Shown piece after piece: positions 34,433-46,304 of a DNA stretch of 64,000 nucleotides. Position 1 is the stretch's first letter, and each line of letters begins with the position of its first letter. Source of the stretch: Coenobita brevimanus. Lineage: Eukaryota; Arthropoda; Malacostraca; Decapoda; Coenobitidae. The notes beneath the pieces were generated by a model. It was not told the DNA's origin. It was given only the letters and a program-made list of their open reading frames with translations, and did not search any database. The translations under genes and the position numbers were made by a program. The DNA lies in contig CM064681.1 of the NCBI GenBank assembly GCA_032717465.1, forward strand, positions 8,934,332 through 8,998,331, written 5' to 3'.

Positions 34433-35180
34433 TTTTCTCCCATTTTCACTAAAACAATTATCAGATTAACTTAGTGACGAACAATAACATATCTAACTTT
34501 TTTTTTTTGCTAACACTATTATTCATTCAAAAAATCAGAAACACTCCTTATTCAAACTACCATCAGATATTATACACCCAACCATCCAAGAATATTCAGC
34601 TTATCAGAATGGCTGCTTCTGTGATCAACGTAACCACAACACCCACCTCGAAAAAAAAGGGGGTCACTGAATCTGCTTAAGCACAATATAATCCGAACTG
34701 ATGACTTCCTGGAGAGTGCTTGATGAGGGAAATTTTCGTCGATAAAAGCTGGGTTCTGTGTAAGGTATCGGTAATCATCGAATGTGGCGATGAAGAGGAA
34801 GCAGACATTTGCCATTCACGATTATACAAGAAATGCGTGCAAGAAAGATAATTTGTGTGGCATTACAGGCGAAATCATAAAGAACTTGTGACCAAAGTTA
34901 TGCAAATCGCTGCTCAACGCATGGCCATTACAGGACGGAATATATATTTAAAAAAGACACATGAATATCCTTACCAATAACCTGAGAAAATGGAGGAGGT
35001 AAGGGGAAAAAAAAAATAATAAAATAAAAACGGGAGGGCAAAGAAACACGTATGTATTATTTACTGATAAGGCCTCATTAACGACGAGAAATGACATCTG
35101 AAATTGGCAACGATAACCACAAAACACTATTAGCAAAGTGTTATTAGGGAAAATAATCGAAATCAAAAGGTAACACATAC
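34433..35180. other. Unique-looking AT-rich spacer
   Basis: No supported feature. Confidence 0.4.
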
Positions 35181-35184
35181 ATAT

Positions 35185-35296
35185 TATCATTATCATCATT
35201 ATCTCCACCACCACCCCCACCACGACCACCACCTCCCTACTATTTTCTAATAATGAAAGGTGAGCGTTCCCAAGTTCAAAATATATTCAGATAATA

Positions 35297-35334
<38 letters not shown>

Positions 35335-35392
35335 TATAATAGTACTACGACAACTATGACTACGACTACGACTACTACTACTACTACTACTC
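35185..35392. repeat. (CCA)n, (AAT)n and (TAC)n arrays
   Basis: CCACCACC at about 35208-35233, AATAATAAT at about 35293-35332, and ACTACTACT with ACGACT at about 35343-35390. Confidence 0.93.
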
Positions 35393-35639
35393 TCAGAAAA
35401 TACACACACACACACAGGTCAAGCAAATAAAACACAGGAACACTCATTTCTCCAACACACAGGATTACCGAGTTTCCAGGAAGATGCTCAAATTCCGCAA
35501 CTTCCCTCAACCCCAACGGAGATGATGCGAGATAAGGATGCTGGACGTATTTATCGGCGACACAGCGGGCCCGATAAGAACCAGGATGCACTACAGGCTG
35601 CTAGTGTGCACCGTAAAATCACTTAACTTAAGGTGTTGA

Positions 35640-36175
35640 GGGTTTTAAAGGCGATGGGCGTAGTAAAAAGTTGGACTGAGATGGGGTGGGGTAAGGGATG
35701 GGTGGGGGAGATGTGGTTTGGGATGTGGTACGGGAGGGGGAGGAAGTGGGTGGGGAAGGGGGAGGAAGGGCGTGAGGGAGGGGAAGGAAGGGGGTGAGGA
35801 AGGGGAAGGAGGGGGATGTGAATGGTGCTGGGATATGGGAGGGGTAGGAAGGTGGACGTGTGGATTGAAATAGGGTGAGAGTGAGTGGTAAGGTAGGTAG
35901 AGATGGAAAGACGGGGAAAATGAAGGGAAAGAGAGAAGGAAAGGAAGAAGGGAGCAGGGAAGAGGGAAGGGGTAGAACAGGAAAGTGGAGGTTTGGGCTA
36001 CCGGAATAGGCGGGAAATGTGGGGAGATTAATGAGGAATGGAGAGATAAGGGAAAGGAAGAGGGAAAGGATGGAGAAGGTAGGGACTGGGATAGAAGGGG
36101 CAGGAGGGGGAAATGGGAAAGACAAGAGAGGGGATGGAAGAAGAGAGATGGGAATGGGGAAGGGAGAGAAGTATA
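35640..36175. repeat. G/A-rich purine tract
   Basis: GGGGGAGGAAGGGGGTGAGG-like repeats. Opposing Pro/Ser frames are artefacts. Confidence 0.8.
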
Positions 36176-36189
36176 AAAGTATCAGGGAC

Positions 36190-36322
36190 GCGAGCTTTGA
36201 GTCCTCATATGGGATTTAACTAATGTATGAAAAGTCTAAACGCGTGAAATGGGAGCGACTGGGCCTTGATGTGGGACTTCGCTTTAGTCACGAAAGTCTA
36301 CTGGCGTGCATCCCTTCATTCC
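36190..36322 (+). repeat. Imperfect ~68-bp tandem duplication
   Basis: GGGATTTAACTAATGTATGA + AAAGTCTAAACGCGTG and GGGACTTCGCTTTAGTCACG + AAAGTCTACTGGCGTG lie about 68 bp apart. Confidence 0.55.
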
Positions 36323-36419
36323 CGAAAAATATTAGTGGACGACAGACGGTCAGGGCCGGTCCTAGGGATGTACTTGCAGCCGAAATTTGGAGACTGGAGG
36401 CGTAAATTGTGATAGCAGG

Positions 36420-37018
36420 GAATGAAAGAAGGTGATAGAGAAATGCAGGAGTAGAAGCAGCCTAAGAAGGAGAGGTGGAAAGAGGAATGGGGAGGTTGGT
36501 AATGAGACACGAGGCGGTTGGGGGATGAGGAAAGGGAGAGGGGGTACAAGGGGAGAGGGAAGTGGAAGGGGACCGGGAGGGGGACTGGGAGGTAAGAGAT
36601 GGGTAGATAGGGTGGAGGAGAGAAAAACGTGGATAGGGAGAAATAAAGAGAGGGGGTGGTAGGGGAAAGGAGTAGGAGTTAGGGCTGGGAGAACAAGTGG
36701 GAGGGGGGAGGTAAGTATGAGAAAAGGAGAGGTTAGGTATGGACTGAAGTGGGGAGGAGGAGAAGCGATAATTGATGTGGGACAGGGGGAGGGGGAATGA
36801 TGGGGAGAAATGAGAGAAGCTAAGGATTGGGTGGGGTGGTGACACGGGGAAGAGGGGACTGGGGTGAAGAGGGGAGCTAAGGACTGAGGTGGGGAAGGGA
36901 GGGAGAGCTAGTGTTTGAAGTGAGGGGAGGAGGGGAAATAAAGGTTGAAGTGGGGAAGGAAGAAGGACCTAAGGAATGAAATGAGAAAGGAAAATCCGGA
37001 GCTTATAACTGGGATATC

Positions 37019-37053
<35 letters not shown>

Positions 37054-37530
37054 CAAAAGGCAAGTAGATGGTTGTACTGGAAAAAAAAAAAAAAAGGCTG
37101 AATATTGAGGGATTTGTGAGAATAAGAGGAACGGGAGAAGAGATCAGGACTGAAATGGTAAAAAAGAGTCTGGAACCTAAGAAATGAAATGGATAAGAGG
37201 GAGAGAGAGGTGAAGAAAGCGGGAGAGGTGAAAATGAAGAAAGAGCGAGAGGGAGAGACGGAGAAAGAAGCGGAGGAGGAAGATGAAGAAGAAGGGAGAG
37301 GGGGAGACGAAGAAAGATTGGAGGAAGATAATGACTCAGAGAGGGGAAGTGAAGATTTAGAGGGGAAAGATGAGGAAAGAGTGAGAAGGGGAAATGAAGA
37401 CAATGGTTGAGGGGGAAGACGAAGTAAGAGGGAGAAGGTGAAGGAGGGAGAAGATGAAGGAGGGAGAAGATGAAGGAGGGAGAGGGGTAAGATGGAAGAG
37501 GAGGGAGAGTGGGGCATGATGACTATGTGT
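36420..37530. repeat. Purine-rich tract with (GA)n and 17-bp repeats
   Basis: (GA)n at 37022-37052, a 15-base A-run near 37081, and tandem GAAGGAGGGAGAAGAT units at about 37440-37490. Confidence 0.85.
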
Positions 37531-37949
37531 ACAGGAGGAGGGGGACCTGTCGTGCGTAAAGACATTAAAATGGTGGTCAGGGTGTGATTATTTTCATGAT
37601 CCACCAATACAGCGAGGTTTAATCAAAATCTCATACCCAGGATAGCCTGTTCTGAGTAGCCGAAATTTGCAGCGCGTGTAAAAAATAAAAAGTAAAACAG
37701 TGAGGTTAGAGGAGGTTCGTGTTGACAGAATATTATGCACGAATAAAAACCATACTGAAAGATTAAAATGTGTAAGTTACTAGACATTAATTCACTTCTG
37801 TTCCTCATCTACAGATTTTACCATAATTTTGGCATATAAAATGGTCCAAGCTGCAGATTTCACCACGAAACGATAGGTCAGGTTATTCAATGCCTTTCCT
37901 GTCCGTCGCGGCCCATTTACTGATTCATACTGATGCAGATAGCTTCAGG

Positions 37950-37951
<2 letters not shown>

Positions 37952-38045
<94 letters not shown>
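37952..38045. repeat. (TG)n microsatellite, ~47 units
   Basis: Uninterrupted TG dinucleotides. Confidence 0.98.
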
Positions 38046-38046
<1 letters not shown>

Positions 38047-38690
38047 GTAAACCAGTCATAGTAGTGTATTTTTTCGATATATATTGTTTTAAAATTTTCG
38101 AGCCAGGGAGAGGTTAGATGTTTCTTATGAGTGTTTGTGCCGAAAGTCGCCCGTATTAGTGTATTTGTTTATGCTGATTCAGTTTATCCAGGACGGGGTA
38201 TGGTTAGTGGTGGAAACGGGTGGGCTGGATGTGGTGGGTGGTGGGATGCACTGGGTTTGGGTTAAGTATGGCATGGGTGTTGTAAGTTGGTTGGTGTCAG
38301 TGCAAATATTTTTATGATGGTCGCCACATCAGAGGAGAAATGGCTGGGGTAGTTGGAAAGGCGAGGGTTGGATGTGGCTGGGGTAGATGGAGAGAAGAGA
38401 GTTGGATGAGCTTGGACAGTGGTGAATGGTGTGAATGTCAGGGTACGTATGCCCTGTGAAGACTTGTGTTACTGGTAGGCTAGTGAAGTGTAAGACAAAG
38501 GTGGGAGGGAAAATAAATAGGTGTGATGGGCTTGGATGTGATGTGTAGCTAGAGTTATACTGGTATGGGGGACGATGTTATAGTCAAAAGCATAAGTCAG
38601 ATTTCACTCAGAGGTCATTGTGAGGCGTTGAAAAAAGGCTGAGTGGGAAGAAAGGAGTGGGAGGGACAGGCTGGTATGGTGGTGGCTGGT
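38046..38690. repeat. G/T-rich region with 34-bp duplication
   Basis: TGGCTGGGGTAGTTGGAAAG and TGGCTGGGGTAGATGGAGAG start two ~38-bp units near 38340-38410. The rest is loosely G/T-rich. Confidence 0.6.
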
Positions 38691-39165
38691 GCAGCAGAGA
38701 GGTGATGGTAAACACTGCAAAGATGGGCGCTGTAGGTTGATCAGTATGTGGATAATGATGGATAAATACAACATTTTCTCCCATAACCAGGCAAAATACA
38801 TTAAGCATGTTTTACTCTCACAAACTTGGCATCTCATTATACAGGTAAATAGATGGAAATTACAGTTAGCAATAAATATCGCAGCATGAAAACGTGGCAG
38901 TTACGAGTCCATCACAACTATCTCTACACAACATTGAAAATTAGGTACCGATTTCAAGTCTTTTTCTTTTTCCTTGGTGCAAGTTACTGACCTGTAATAG
39001 CAAACTCTACATGGAAAAGGAAGCTACATCTTTAACAGAACTCATATATATATATATCTCAGACATGAGGTACACATATCGTCACTCTTACAGCTACACA
39101 AAAAAAAGTGGGAGCTACAAATTTCGCCATAACTATCACTACATACAAAAAAAAGTGGGGTAACC
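38691..39165. other. Unique-looking AT-rich spacer
   Basis: No supported feature. Confidence 0.4.
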
Positions 39166-39425
39166 TTCCACCCCCCACTCTCTGGCCTCCCTGGCTCCCC
39201 CAGACCAGCGGGTGTGAGGAATCTTACGAGTATTGCCGGGGTGGGTTGCCGTGAGTGCCGTGTTGCGTGGCGGCGGCGGGAACCACAGCCACCGCAACCT
39301 GTCAGTCCAGCGCCGCTTAAAAACGAATAACAAAATACGGTAAGACTGTGCCGGGCCTTACTACATTACAGAACCGATACTGACGCGGCCGTGGGATAGC
39401 CCCGCCGACACTGAGAGCATGGGTA
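39166..39425. other. GC-rich, CpG-containing island
   Basis: This is the most CpG-rich stretch of the window (GCGTGGCGGCGGCGGGAACC, CCAGCGCCGC, GACGCGGCCGTG). A 64-residue minus-strand frame overlaps it without a recognisable domain. The plus strand has ACGGTAAGAC, which would fit a splice donor. It could be a first exon or promoter of an unseen gene, but nothing proves it. Confidence 0.35.
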
Positions 39426-39559
39426 TATGAGGGAGGGGGCCGGGGAGTGGTGGTGGGAAGGAAGGATGTACTCGCACGCAGGCTTATATACTTTCCAGCT
39501 TAATTTTTGGCCTCTTGGGAACGCGAACGTCACATGCAGGCCTCAGCGACCGTGTTTAT

Positions 39560-40110
39560 AGGGACGGGGTGCAGAGGGCCGAGCTGGTGGGGAAGGTGGG
39601 GGTGAGGGGAAATGTCGGTGGGGAAGGGAAAGGGGGAAAGCGTTGGTGAAGATGAAGGGGGAAGTATTGGTGAAGAAGAGGATGGGGAAAAGTGTTGGTG
39701 AGGTGGAGAAGGAAAGATTAGTGAGCTTATAGGCAATGAGTGGGGAAGTTGGGGTAAGGAAAGTGTCAGTAGGGAAGGGTGAAGGAAGAGTGTCAGTGGG
39801 AAAGGGTGAAGGGACAGTGCCAGTTAGGAAGGGTGAGGAGACAGTGTTGGTAGGAATGGATAAGAGTGAAGAGTGAGGGGATACTGTCAGTGGGGAACGA
39901 TATGGGAGAAGGGTGAGGGGACAGTGCTGGTGGGGAATGATGAAGGAGACGGGTGAAGTGAGGGGGAAGGGTGAGAGGACAGTGTCAACGCGGTAGGATG
40001 AGAGGGAAGTGTGAAAGGACAGAGCCAACGGGGAGGGGTGAGAGGGTCGGGTGAGAGGGCTGAGTGAGAGGACTGTTTTGGGGAGTAATGTCAATGAGGA
40101 AGTGTAACAT
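39560..40110. repeat. ~27-bp degenerate purine-rich minisatellite
   Basis: GGGTGAGGGGACAGTGCTGG + TGGGGAA-like units recur about 15-18 times with many substitutions. The opposite-strand Ser/Pro/Thr frame is an artefact. Confidence 0.75.
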
Positions 40111-41115
40111 AATGTAGAGAAGAAAAGGATGCAAGGGTGAAGCAGAATAGTGAAGAAGTATAAGGAAGAAGTGCATAAAGTGGAATATGAAGTGACCTTC
40201 TTTGGGGGGAATTTTAAACGGAAATTGTTGGGTATTTCTGAAACTGAAATGGCATAAATACTATACGAAATCTTTCCCACGTTTATGGTGTTGACGTTCA
40301 CTGCTTGCTGAATCACAGGAGAGTGTTGCTTGGTCACAGATCTAACAAGTCCTACTTCGTTGCAGCTACAAACATACCGCCTGAAGTGGCCTGAACTGAT
40401 AAAAGACTAATGTGTTTTGGATTAGTTCACGCAGAAAATCACTGGCCATTTCAGCAGTTTTTCTTTTTGACGCTGATGGTTATACTGACTCTTGGTATGC
40501 CGGTTAATGTTGATGCCATCACGACACATGTACACGGCAGACGAGGGCACTTGTAGTTAATGAAAGAATAACAGACGTTTGTCATAATAAAGCTAATCAG
40601 AGTTCAGTATTTTCACAACTAAAACTTACAGAATTCAACACATTTCATCCTGTTATTCCAAAGTATCTCATTTTTCCTTATTAAAGTGAGCAACAGAAAG
40701 AATCATGAGCACGGCCACACAGTAGAAATAACATGTATCAGTGCCATACGATGAAAACATTCCAGGCTATAAAGAGAATACCTTATAGTGAAGGGGTTAG
40801 TGGTACAGGGTTTGTGACTGACCGCACTTCAGTTACAGCAACATAACTTTCCTTGCCTACGCTCATCCTAACTCCCCTCTTCTCCATCGCTGATTAGTTC
40901 TGTATACATCAGCATAAACGTTCACCCTCACCTCCACTAGATCTCCAAGCTTTATATGACACGGGGACTTTAGTGAACCTTTCTATTTACTCGATAATGT
41001 GCACGAACAATTTTTTCCTCCCATAATTTGTCACTTATCTCTTCTGTTCGTTCCTGTAAAACCAGTTGCTTGTTAGAGCTTCGGTGTTTATAAGCAACGA
41101 TGACCAAGCAAGAAC
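40111..41115. other. Unique-looking spacer
   Basis: A MITE-1-like outer end (TTATAGTGAAGGGGTTAGTG) at about 40782-40802 is the only hint of structure. Confidence 0.4.
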
Positions 41116-41119
41116 AACA

Positions 41120-41143
41120 ATACTACTACTTCTACTACTACTG

Positions 41144-41181
<38 letters not shown>

Positions 41182-41190
41182 AATAAATCC
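41120..41190. repeat. (TAC)n(AAT)n(AAAT)n arrays
   Basis: Short adjacent tri- and tetranucleotide repeats. Confidence 0.93.
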
Positions 41191-41419
41191 TTTTCAATTA
41201 TAATCAAACACCAGGAAAATCTCAAAAGTCTGATCTGCACATATACAGTTGACTGGAAAATGACATCTAAAAACATCGACACCAAGTCACATATACAATA
41301 ATCGGAGAAAGGGCGAGCATTAACTTTTGAAATCCTGTGATGTGATATTCAAAGCCCATCAGATTTTTCAGAATATTGAGTAAGAGATTTTCTATTATTC
41401 GACCCCCTAAAAAGAATAA

Positions 41420-41423
<4 letters not shown>

Positions 41424-41464
<41 letters not shown>
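41424..41464. repeat. (AAT)n microsatellite
   Basis: About 13 AAT units. Confidence 0.95.
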
Positions 41465-41465
<1 letters not shown>

Positions 41466-42131
41466 TCAAAGGTATTACTAACGCGACCGTAACAGCCTAT
41501 AATTATATCATATGATTTTGCAGCATTTCAATGACATATATTTTCTTTATAAATCTGTAAATTTCTGCAGTATTTCTTTCATTAGCTGCTTTGATGCTCA
41601 GAAGCTAGCTTATCTCGTTTTGCAACAGCAGAAACGTATAAACTACGAAAAATGTGAAAGATAAAAACAAACCAGCTACATATACACAAACGCACGCTGC
41701 ATACACACGCGCACGCATAGACTATATATATATAAACAGCGTACACTTCCCCACGCCGGTCGGAGTGCGAGGCAACTGTGTGGAAGGGTCGTCTCATAAC
41801 CTTACCTGGCGTCCCGGCCGGCAGTCAGCACCTTTGTTACGTGATGAGAGGTCGGCAGGGGAAGCCGCTCAGAAGGCTCTACATATTCTGCCTCTCCTTC
41901 CTTAACAATGCCTTTCTCACTTACTTACCTCCTCTCATGAGTTTTCGCTACTTTTTTCTTTCTTCTCTCCCCGTCTCGCGATATTCTTCCTCTCTTGTTT
42001 AGGGCTTCAGACGAGGTCTCTCTTCTTTCTTAGTTACTGACTCTTCTACGTACCCATGGTTTTTCTGTCTTGTGGTCGCTATGTCTTATGCTTATTTAAA
42101 ACACATTCACTAAATATCATAATATGAAGTC
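41465..42131. other. Spacer upstream of the LINE insertion
   Basis: No supported feature. The open frame near 41654-41905 has no recognisable domain. Confidence 0.4.
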
Positions 42132-43002
42132 ATGAACGTCAACAGAAGTGAAGTTTAGCATAAATGAAGCAGGAAAGGTGCTGGGAGGAATGAAAAAAGT
42201 GTTTAGATGTCGTTCGCTTAGAATGGATGTAAAGAGAAGGCTGTATGAGGGTGTTGTGGTACCGACTGCATTATATGGGGCTGAAACATGGAATATGGGT
42301 GTAGCAGAGAGGAAAAGTTTGAATGTAATAGAGATGAGGTGTCTGAGGAGTATGTGTGGAGTGACGCGTATGGATCGGGTGCGGAATGATGAAGTGCGAA
42401 GGAGAACTGGAGTTGTTCGGGAGATGGCTGGTAGAGTTGAGCAGAGGGTGTTGCGATGGTTTGGGCATATGGAGAGAATGGATAATGAGCGATTGGTGAA
42501 AAAGATAACTAGATCTGATGTGAGAGGTGTAAGGCTGAGAAGAAGACCACGAATAGGATGGATGGACAGTGTGAAGAGAGCACTGGATGCGAGAGGGATG
42601 TCTGTTGAGCAAGGAAGAGTGGCTGTGCGTGACAGAAATAAATGGAGAGAAATTGTGAATGAATAAGTGATGACGCAGCCCTGAGGGGATATTCTCCCGC
42701 ATTTGGTCTGATCAGCTATTTCAGGTCAGGTGCGGGTAAGGGGATGAGTGTGTTATGATGTGGCAGGGATAAACCAGCTCTGCTGTCGGGCCCTGCTGCG
42801 GATGTCACTGATTGCATTGCGCAGTTGACCCTTGTGCGGTGTGGTGCGGTGAGGATCTGTCCGTTCTCCCCTTTGGGGCTAAGATGCGAATGAATGTGTT
42901 TGAATGGATGAGTAAATGGGGAGTGTGTCGTCCTGTCTCGGCTACCTCCCTTTCCTTGGGGGAAGCAGCCTAGGTATATAGATAGAGACAGATGAACGTC
43001 AA
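42132..43002 (+). mobile_element. 5'-truncated non-LTR retrotransposon, copy 1
   Basis: The direct repeat ATGAACGTCAA at 42132-42142 and 42992-43002 brackets the insertion, an 11-bp target-site duplication. Inside lie the 3' end of a reverse transcriptase ORF (to the TAA at 42664-42666), a ~310-bp 3'UTR, and a 3' terminus GGTATATAGATAGAGACAG resembling a short (TAGA)n tail. There is no poly-A tail. The start is abrupt within the ORF, which is normal 5' truncation during target-primed reverse transcription. An intact TSD and an open reading frame point to a fairly recent insertion. Confidence 0.9.
42148..42666 (+). pseudogene. Reverse transcriptase C-terminal fragment (LINE copy 1)
   Basis: Encodes about 172 residues of the region downstream of the polymerase active site of a non-LTR reverse transcriptase. 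Diagnostic segments are RRLYEGVVVPTALYGAETW (near residues 31-49), VLRWFGHMERMD and RPRIGWMDSVKRALDARG. The catalytic motifs and the endonuclease are missing because of 5' truncation, so it cannot act alone. It differs from copy 2 at 13 positions over the shared ~172 residues by my count. The reported start is arbitrary: the true frame is open from the truncation point. Clade (RTE-like or another) is not settled. Confidence 0.85.
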
Positions 43003-44060
43003 TGAAGTTATATCACTCTTATCAACTTACAATGTCCTAATATTCAAAAAAATAGAGAAAATACCGGCATGTATCCTATTTTCAGATTTAACACAAAACT
43101 ACCGGTATGTAATTATTGTTTGCAGCTAACAGCCGCGCATCTCACTACTAAACCACGCACTGACTGGGCAGAGAAACGAATATGAAGCCACGGGGTATCG
43201 GAGCGTTTCGAAAATGCGTGCGCGGCCAAAGACGATGTAGTGTGAAGGTTTCGATTACATGACACCAAAATGAAAGAGATCTAAGCAAACACACGTACGA
43301 TGTTTGCTATATGCTGTAACGTTATTTTACCAGTCAGGTAATTGATCCAAATATTTTTTCTCACTCGAACTTTATCTCTGCTTCATATGAATCACCAGCC
43401 TCACGAAACACGAGCTGCTGTTCTCTCTGAGGTACTGATTTTGCCAACTTCCAGCCTGACTTAGTTACTGTTGTTTTTAGTCATGTGTTATGTTTATCTA
43501 ACGTATATATCTGTCGACTTATCTTCTGTCTAATGGCATCTTGATAGGGGGTGACCACGACGTTAGGAGAAAGAAATGTCTGTCCCTACTTAGTAAACAC
43601 ACCTCTTCCCACACCATTCTTACGTTTACGCTCTAGTACCTCATCTCTTCACTTCTTCTCTCTCTCTCACTTTCCCTTCTCCCAGCCGCCTCACTCATGC
43701 ACTCACTGACAGTCAATCACTCTCTCCTGTTTTTCCACTTCGTCAAACCACTTTTTTGTTTTTACCACAATATTCTCCTTTATCATTTAGTGTTATTAGG
43801 TAAATTGGTGTAGTCATCTCCACCAGATTAACTTAATTTATGGAAGTGCTATGACCAGTTAATACTTTACTTTGATTATTTATGATAATTTGTCATAAAT
43901 GCTGCATCGACTATACTGGGAACTAACAGCCGTATAATTAAAACGGAGAGCGCTGTGTAAGCAAGCCCCCTATTTTTGACAGTTTTTTTGAGCAACACCT
44001 GCAGTTGTTACACATGATCAGCCTTCATCTCACATAACAGAATTTATTTAGGAGTGTTAC
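43003..44060. other. Unique-looking spacer
   Basis: No gene seen. AGTGCGTGGTTTAGTAGTGA on the minus strand near 43150 resembles a tRNA A-box but has no B-box. Confidence 0.4.
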
Positions 44061-44064
44061 GAAA

Positions 44065-44284
44065 TACAGGATGGCCCATTTATAACGCCTCCCTTCCAAT
44101 CGGCAGGGCAACTTCTCGTGTGCAGCGGGAACGGCTATAGTCAGCGTTACCAATGCCTATCCTGCATTACTTATTCGTATCCTATTCCCACGACTAAACC
44201 CACGCCCACATCAGCAGACAGAGCCGTCCCCCTAAAATATAAGATACCGCTGAGTGAGAGTCTAGCTTCACGGGGCACCCTGTA
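44065..44284. mobile_element. Mariner-like MITE (~220 bp)
   Basis: The left end TACAGGATGGCCCATTTATA and the right end (complement) TACAGGGTGCCCCGTGAAGC are imperfect inverted repeats bounded by TA on both sides. That is the TSD signature and end sequence style (CAGGGTGNCCC) of Tc1/mariner elements. There is no transposase frame inside. It is a single copy in this window, so the call rests on the ends only. Confidence 0.5.
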
Positions 44285-44660
44285 TCATATATCATCCTCA
44301 CATGCTTCAAAAAACATCGTAAAAAAAACGGAGGCTTGCCTAGGCTTGCTTCCTACCGGTCTTCATAGTAAAGCTCTGATGACAGGAAGTGCATATGTTG
44401 GACATCTGTGCGAAGCAGGACGCCCTCGTCGAATTTCATTATTAATTTCATGGTAAACGCTATATTATCTATCAACTGGGAATTAAGTACTGAAATTAAG
44501 GAGCGGTGCATTTAGTGAGAGGGAGTTTAACGTCAAAGAACTATTTATATGTGTTTATTCATTATACTGCTATACACATATTCTATTCTTCCGTTTTCCT
44601 CATGTTGTACGGTGGCAATGACCTTTCTTGTTACGCTGCCACGATCTTTTTAATGTACGG
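44285..44660. other. Spacer
   Basis: No supported feature. Confidence 0.35.
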
Positions 44661-44663
44661 TTA

Positions 44664-44692
44664 ATCAATCAATCAATCAATCAATCAATTAC
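44664..44692. repeat. (AATC)n microsatellite
   Basis: About seven TCAA units. Confidence 0.95.
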
Positions 44693-44897
44693 GATTTAGC
44701 TGTGTCTCTTCTCGTCGACCTGACAGGCAAACATCTCTTAACTACCGGTTTATTTTGCATCAGACATGTTGATATTGTCTTGTGTGTTATTTATGAAGTT
44801 AGATATGAAAAATATACAGAAAAACAATAAGATCTAACAGGTAGGCTAAATCATTGAGGAAGAGGTGTTTGACAGCCATCTAAGCAGCGGGATTGCA

Positions 44898-44906
44898 ACA
44901 CACACA

Positions 44907-44954
<48 letters not shown>

Positions 44955-44958
44955 ACAC

Positions 44959-45005
<47 letters not shown>

Positions 45006-45055
45006 GCACACCAACACCACACACACACACACACACACACACAAGCACACCAACA

Positions 45056-45102
<47 letters not shown>

Positions 45103-45146
45103 ACACCACACACACACAAGCACACCAACACCACATACACACACAA

Positions 45147-45202
<56 letters not shown>
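44898..45202. repeat. Complex (CA)n array with higher-order units
   Basis: (CA)n blocks separated by recurrent linkers CACCACACCA and AAGCACACCAACACCAC. The linker AAGCACACCAACACCACA occurs three times (about 45003, 45042, 45118), so array expansion copied a larger unit and not only CA steps. Confidence 0.95.
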
Positions 45203-45922
45203 CACCCTGACAACGCCCATATATATCCGTGTCATTGGTCTGGCCGTGATGTGTGAGGCGGGCCGTAATGAACATCCTGCAACAGTGCCGTAAAAACAAG
45301 GGGGGTGGGGGGGGTGAAATGGACGAAATCATGGACGTTCGAGCGGTAACTGATGACCCAATTAAAGATGATCACATATCCACCCCCCCCCCATCCAAGC
45401 GACCCCACGCTTTACGGGAGGACACGAAAAAAAATGGAAATGGAAAAAAAGATTGAGTTGGTGCCGGACTCTGGATTGTGTTGGATGCCCGCCCCGTGTT
45501 AATTTAATGGGAGCGAAGGGGGAAATATACGAGTTTTGTACAAGTAAGGCCAGAGTATCTGATTTACCTGGAGTTAGTTTCAATCTGCATTTTTTCCCCC
45601 GTGCCAGATGGAACCGCTTGGGGTGAACTGATAAAATGGGGATAGCTGATGGTCTGGCTGAATCAGAAACACCCATAGATCTGGGAGGAGCACATTGCGC
45701 CGATGCGCAAAAAAGGGAGGAAAAAGAAATGAGACATATATAGTAACAAATGAGGCTGTGGCACATCTGACTCGGATTTATGTCGAATTTGATATTAGAC
45801 AAATCCTTGTCGATTTTAATTCTGCAAAACTCAGTTTATTCATACCAATAACTCGGCACAATCTTCAACCAACACGATTTACTCTTTTATCTTCTCACAT
45901 GTGTTTATGGTATATACTATAT
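45203..45922. other. Spacer
   Basis: A G-run patch near 45301-45315 and C-run near 45383. No gene. Confidence 0.4.
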
Positions 45923-45944
45923 GATGGGATCTTGCCAAAAAGTA

Positions 45945-45945
<1 letters not shown>

Positions 45946-45983
<38 letters not shown>

Positions 45984-46304
45984 CGTGTCCGACTCTGGGC
46001 ATAGGCTTCACAACCTGCTCTCAAGGCCCAGTAGTCCTCCTACGTACCGCACACCTCTGCATGTCACCACTTCGGTGCTAACACCCACCGTCCATATTGA
46101 ATACATGCTAGGGGTGTCTCATACAGGACTGGTGTATTGGTATTAGCGGGGGCATTTTTACAAAATGTCGGCGGGTCTTCTGGTAGATCAGTAAAGTCTG
46201 ATTTTTACGAAATTCAAATCCTTAAACTGTTCCCTGCCAAAGCGGGATTTGAACCCGGGTCCGTTAGGACTACAGGCCACCTCTCTACCGACTGAGCTGT
46301 ATAT
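45946..46304 (-). mobile_element. SINE-B copy 3, tRNA head plus body
   Basis: On the minus strand the tRNA-like head (46304 to 46235) reads ACAGCTCAGTCGGTAGAGAG, GTGGCCTGTAGTCC, CCCGGGTTCAAATCCCGC, TTTGGCA. The A-box and B-box are both good. A linker and the body shared with 24.7 and 27.4 kb follow: ATACACCAGTCCTGTATGAG, CAATATGGACGGTGGGTGTT, GTAGGAGGACTACTGGG. The element ends CAGAGTCGGACACG and runs into a (TA)n tail at 45946-45980. This is the only copy of the three with a complete Pol III-type head. Confidence 0.8.
46235..46304 (-). promoter_or_regulatory. tRNA-like internal Pol III promoter (SINE-B head)
   Basis: The A-box-like AGCTCAGTCGGTAGAG and the B-box GGGTTCAAATCCC (plus-strand 46245-46257) are spaced as in a tRNA. 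A cloverleaf acceptor stem is not convincing, so I call this a SINE promoter and not a tRNA gene. Confidence 0.7.

Noticed and set aside
42271..42702. Minus-strand frame over LINE copy 1
   Set aside because: Antisense shadow of the reverse transcriptase fragment.
43120..43180. tRNA-like sequence (GTGGTTTAGTAGTGAG on the minus strand)
   Set aside because: A-box resemblance only. No B-box downstream.
46235..46304. Functional tRNA gene
   Set aside because: The promoter boxes are good, but a proper acceptor stem and cloverleaf cannot be built, and it is continuous with a repeat body found elsewhere.
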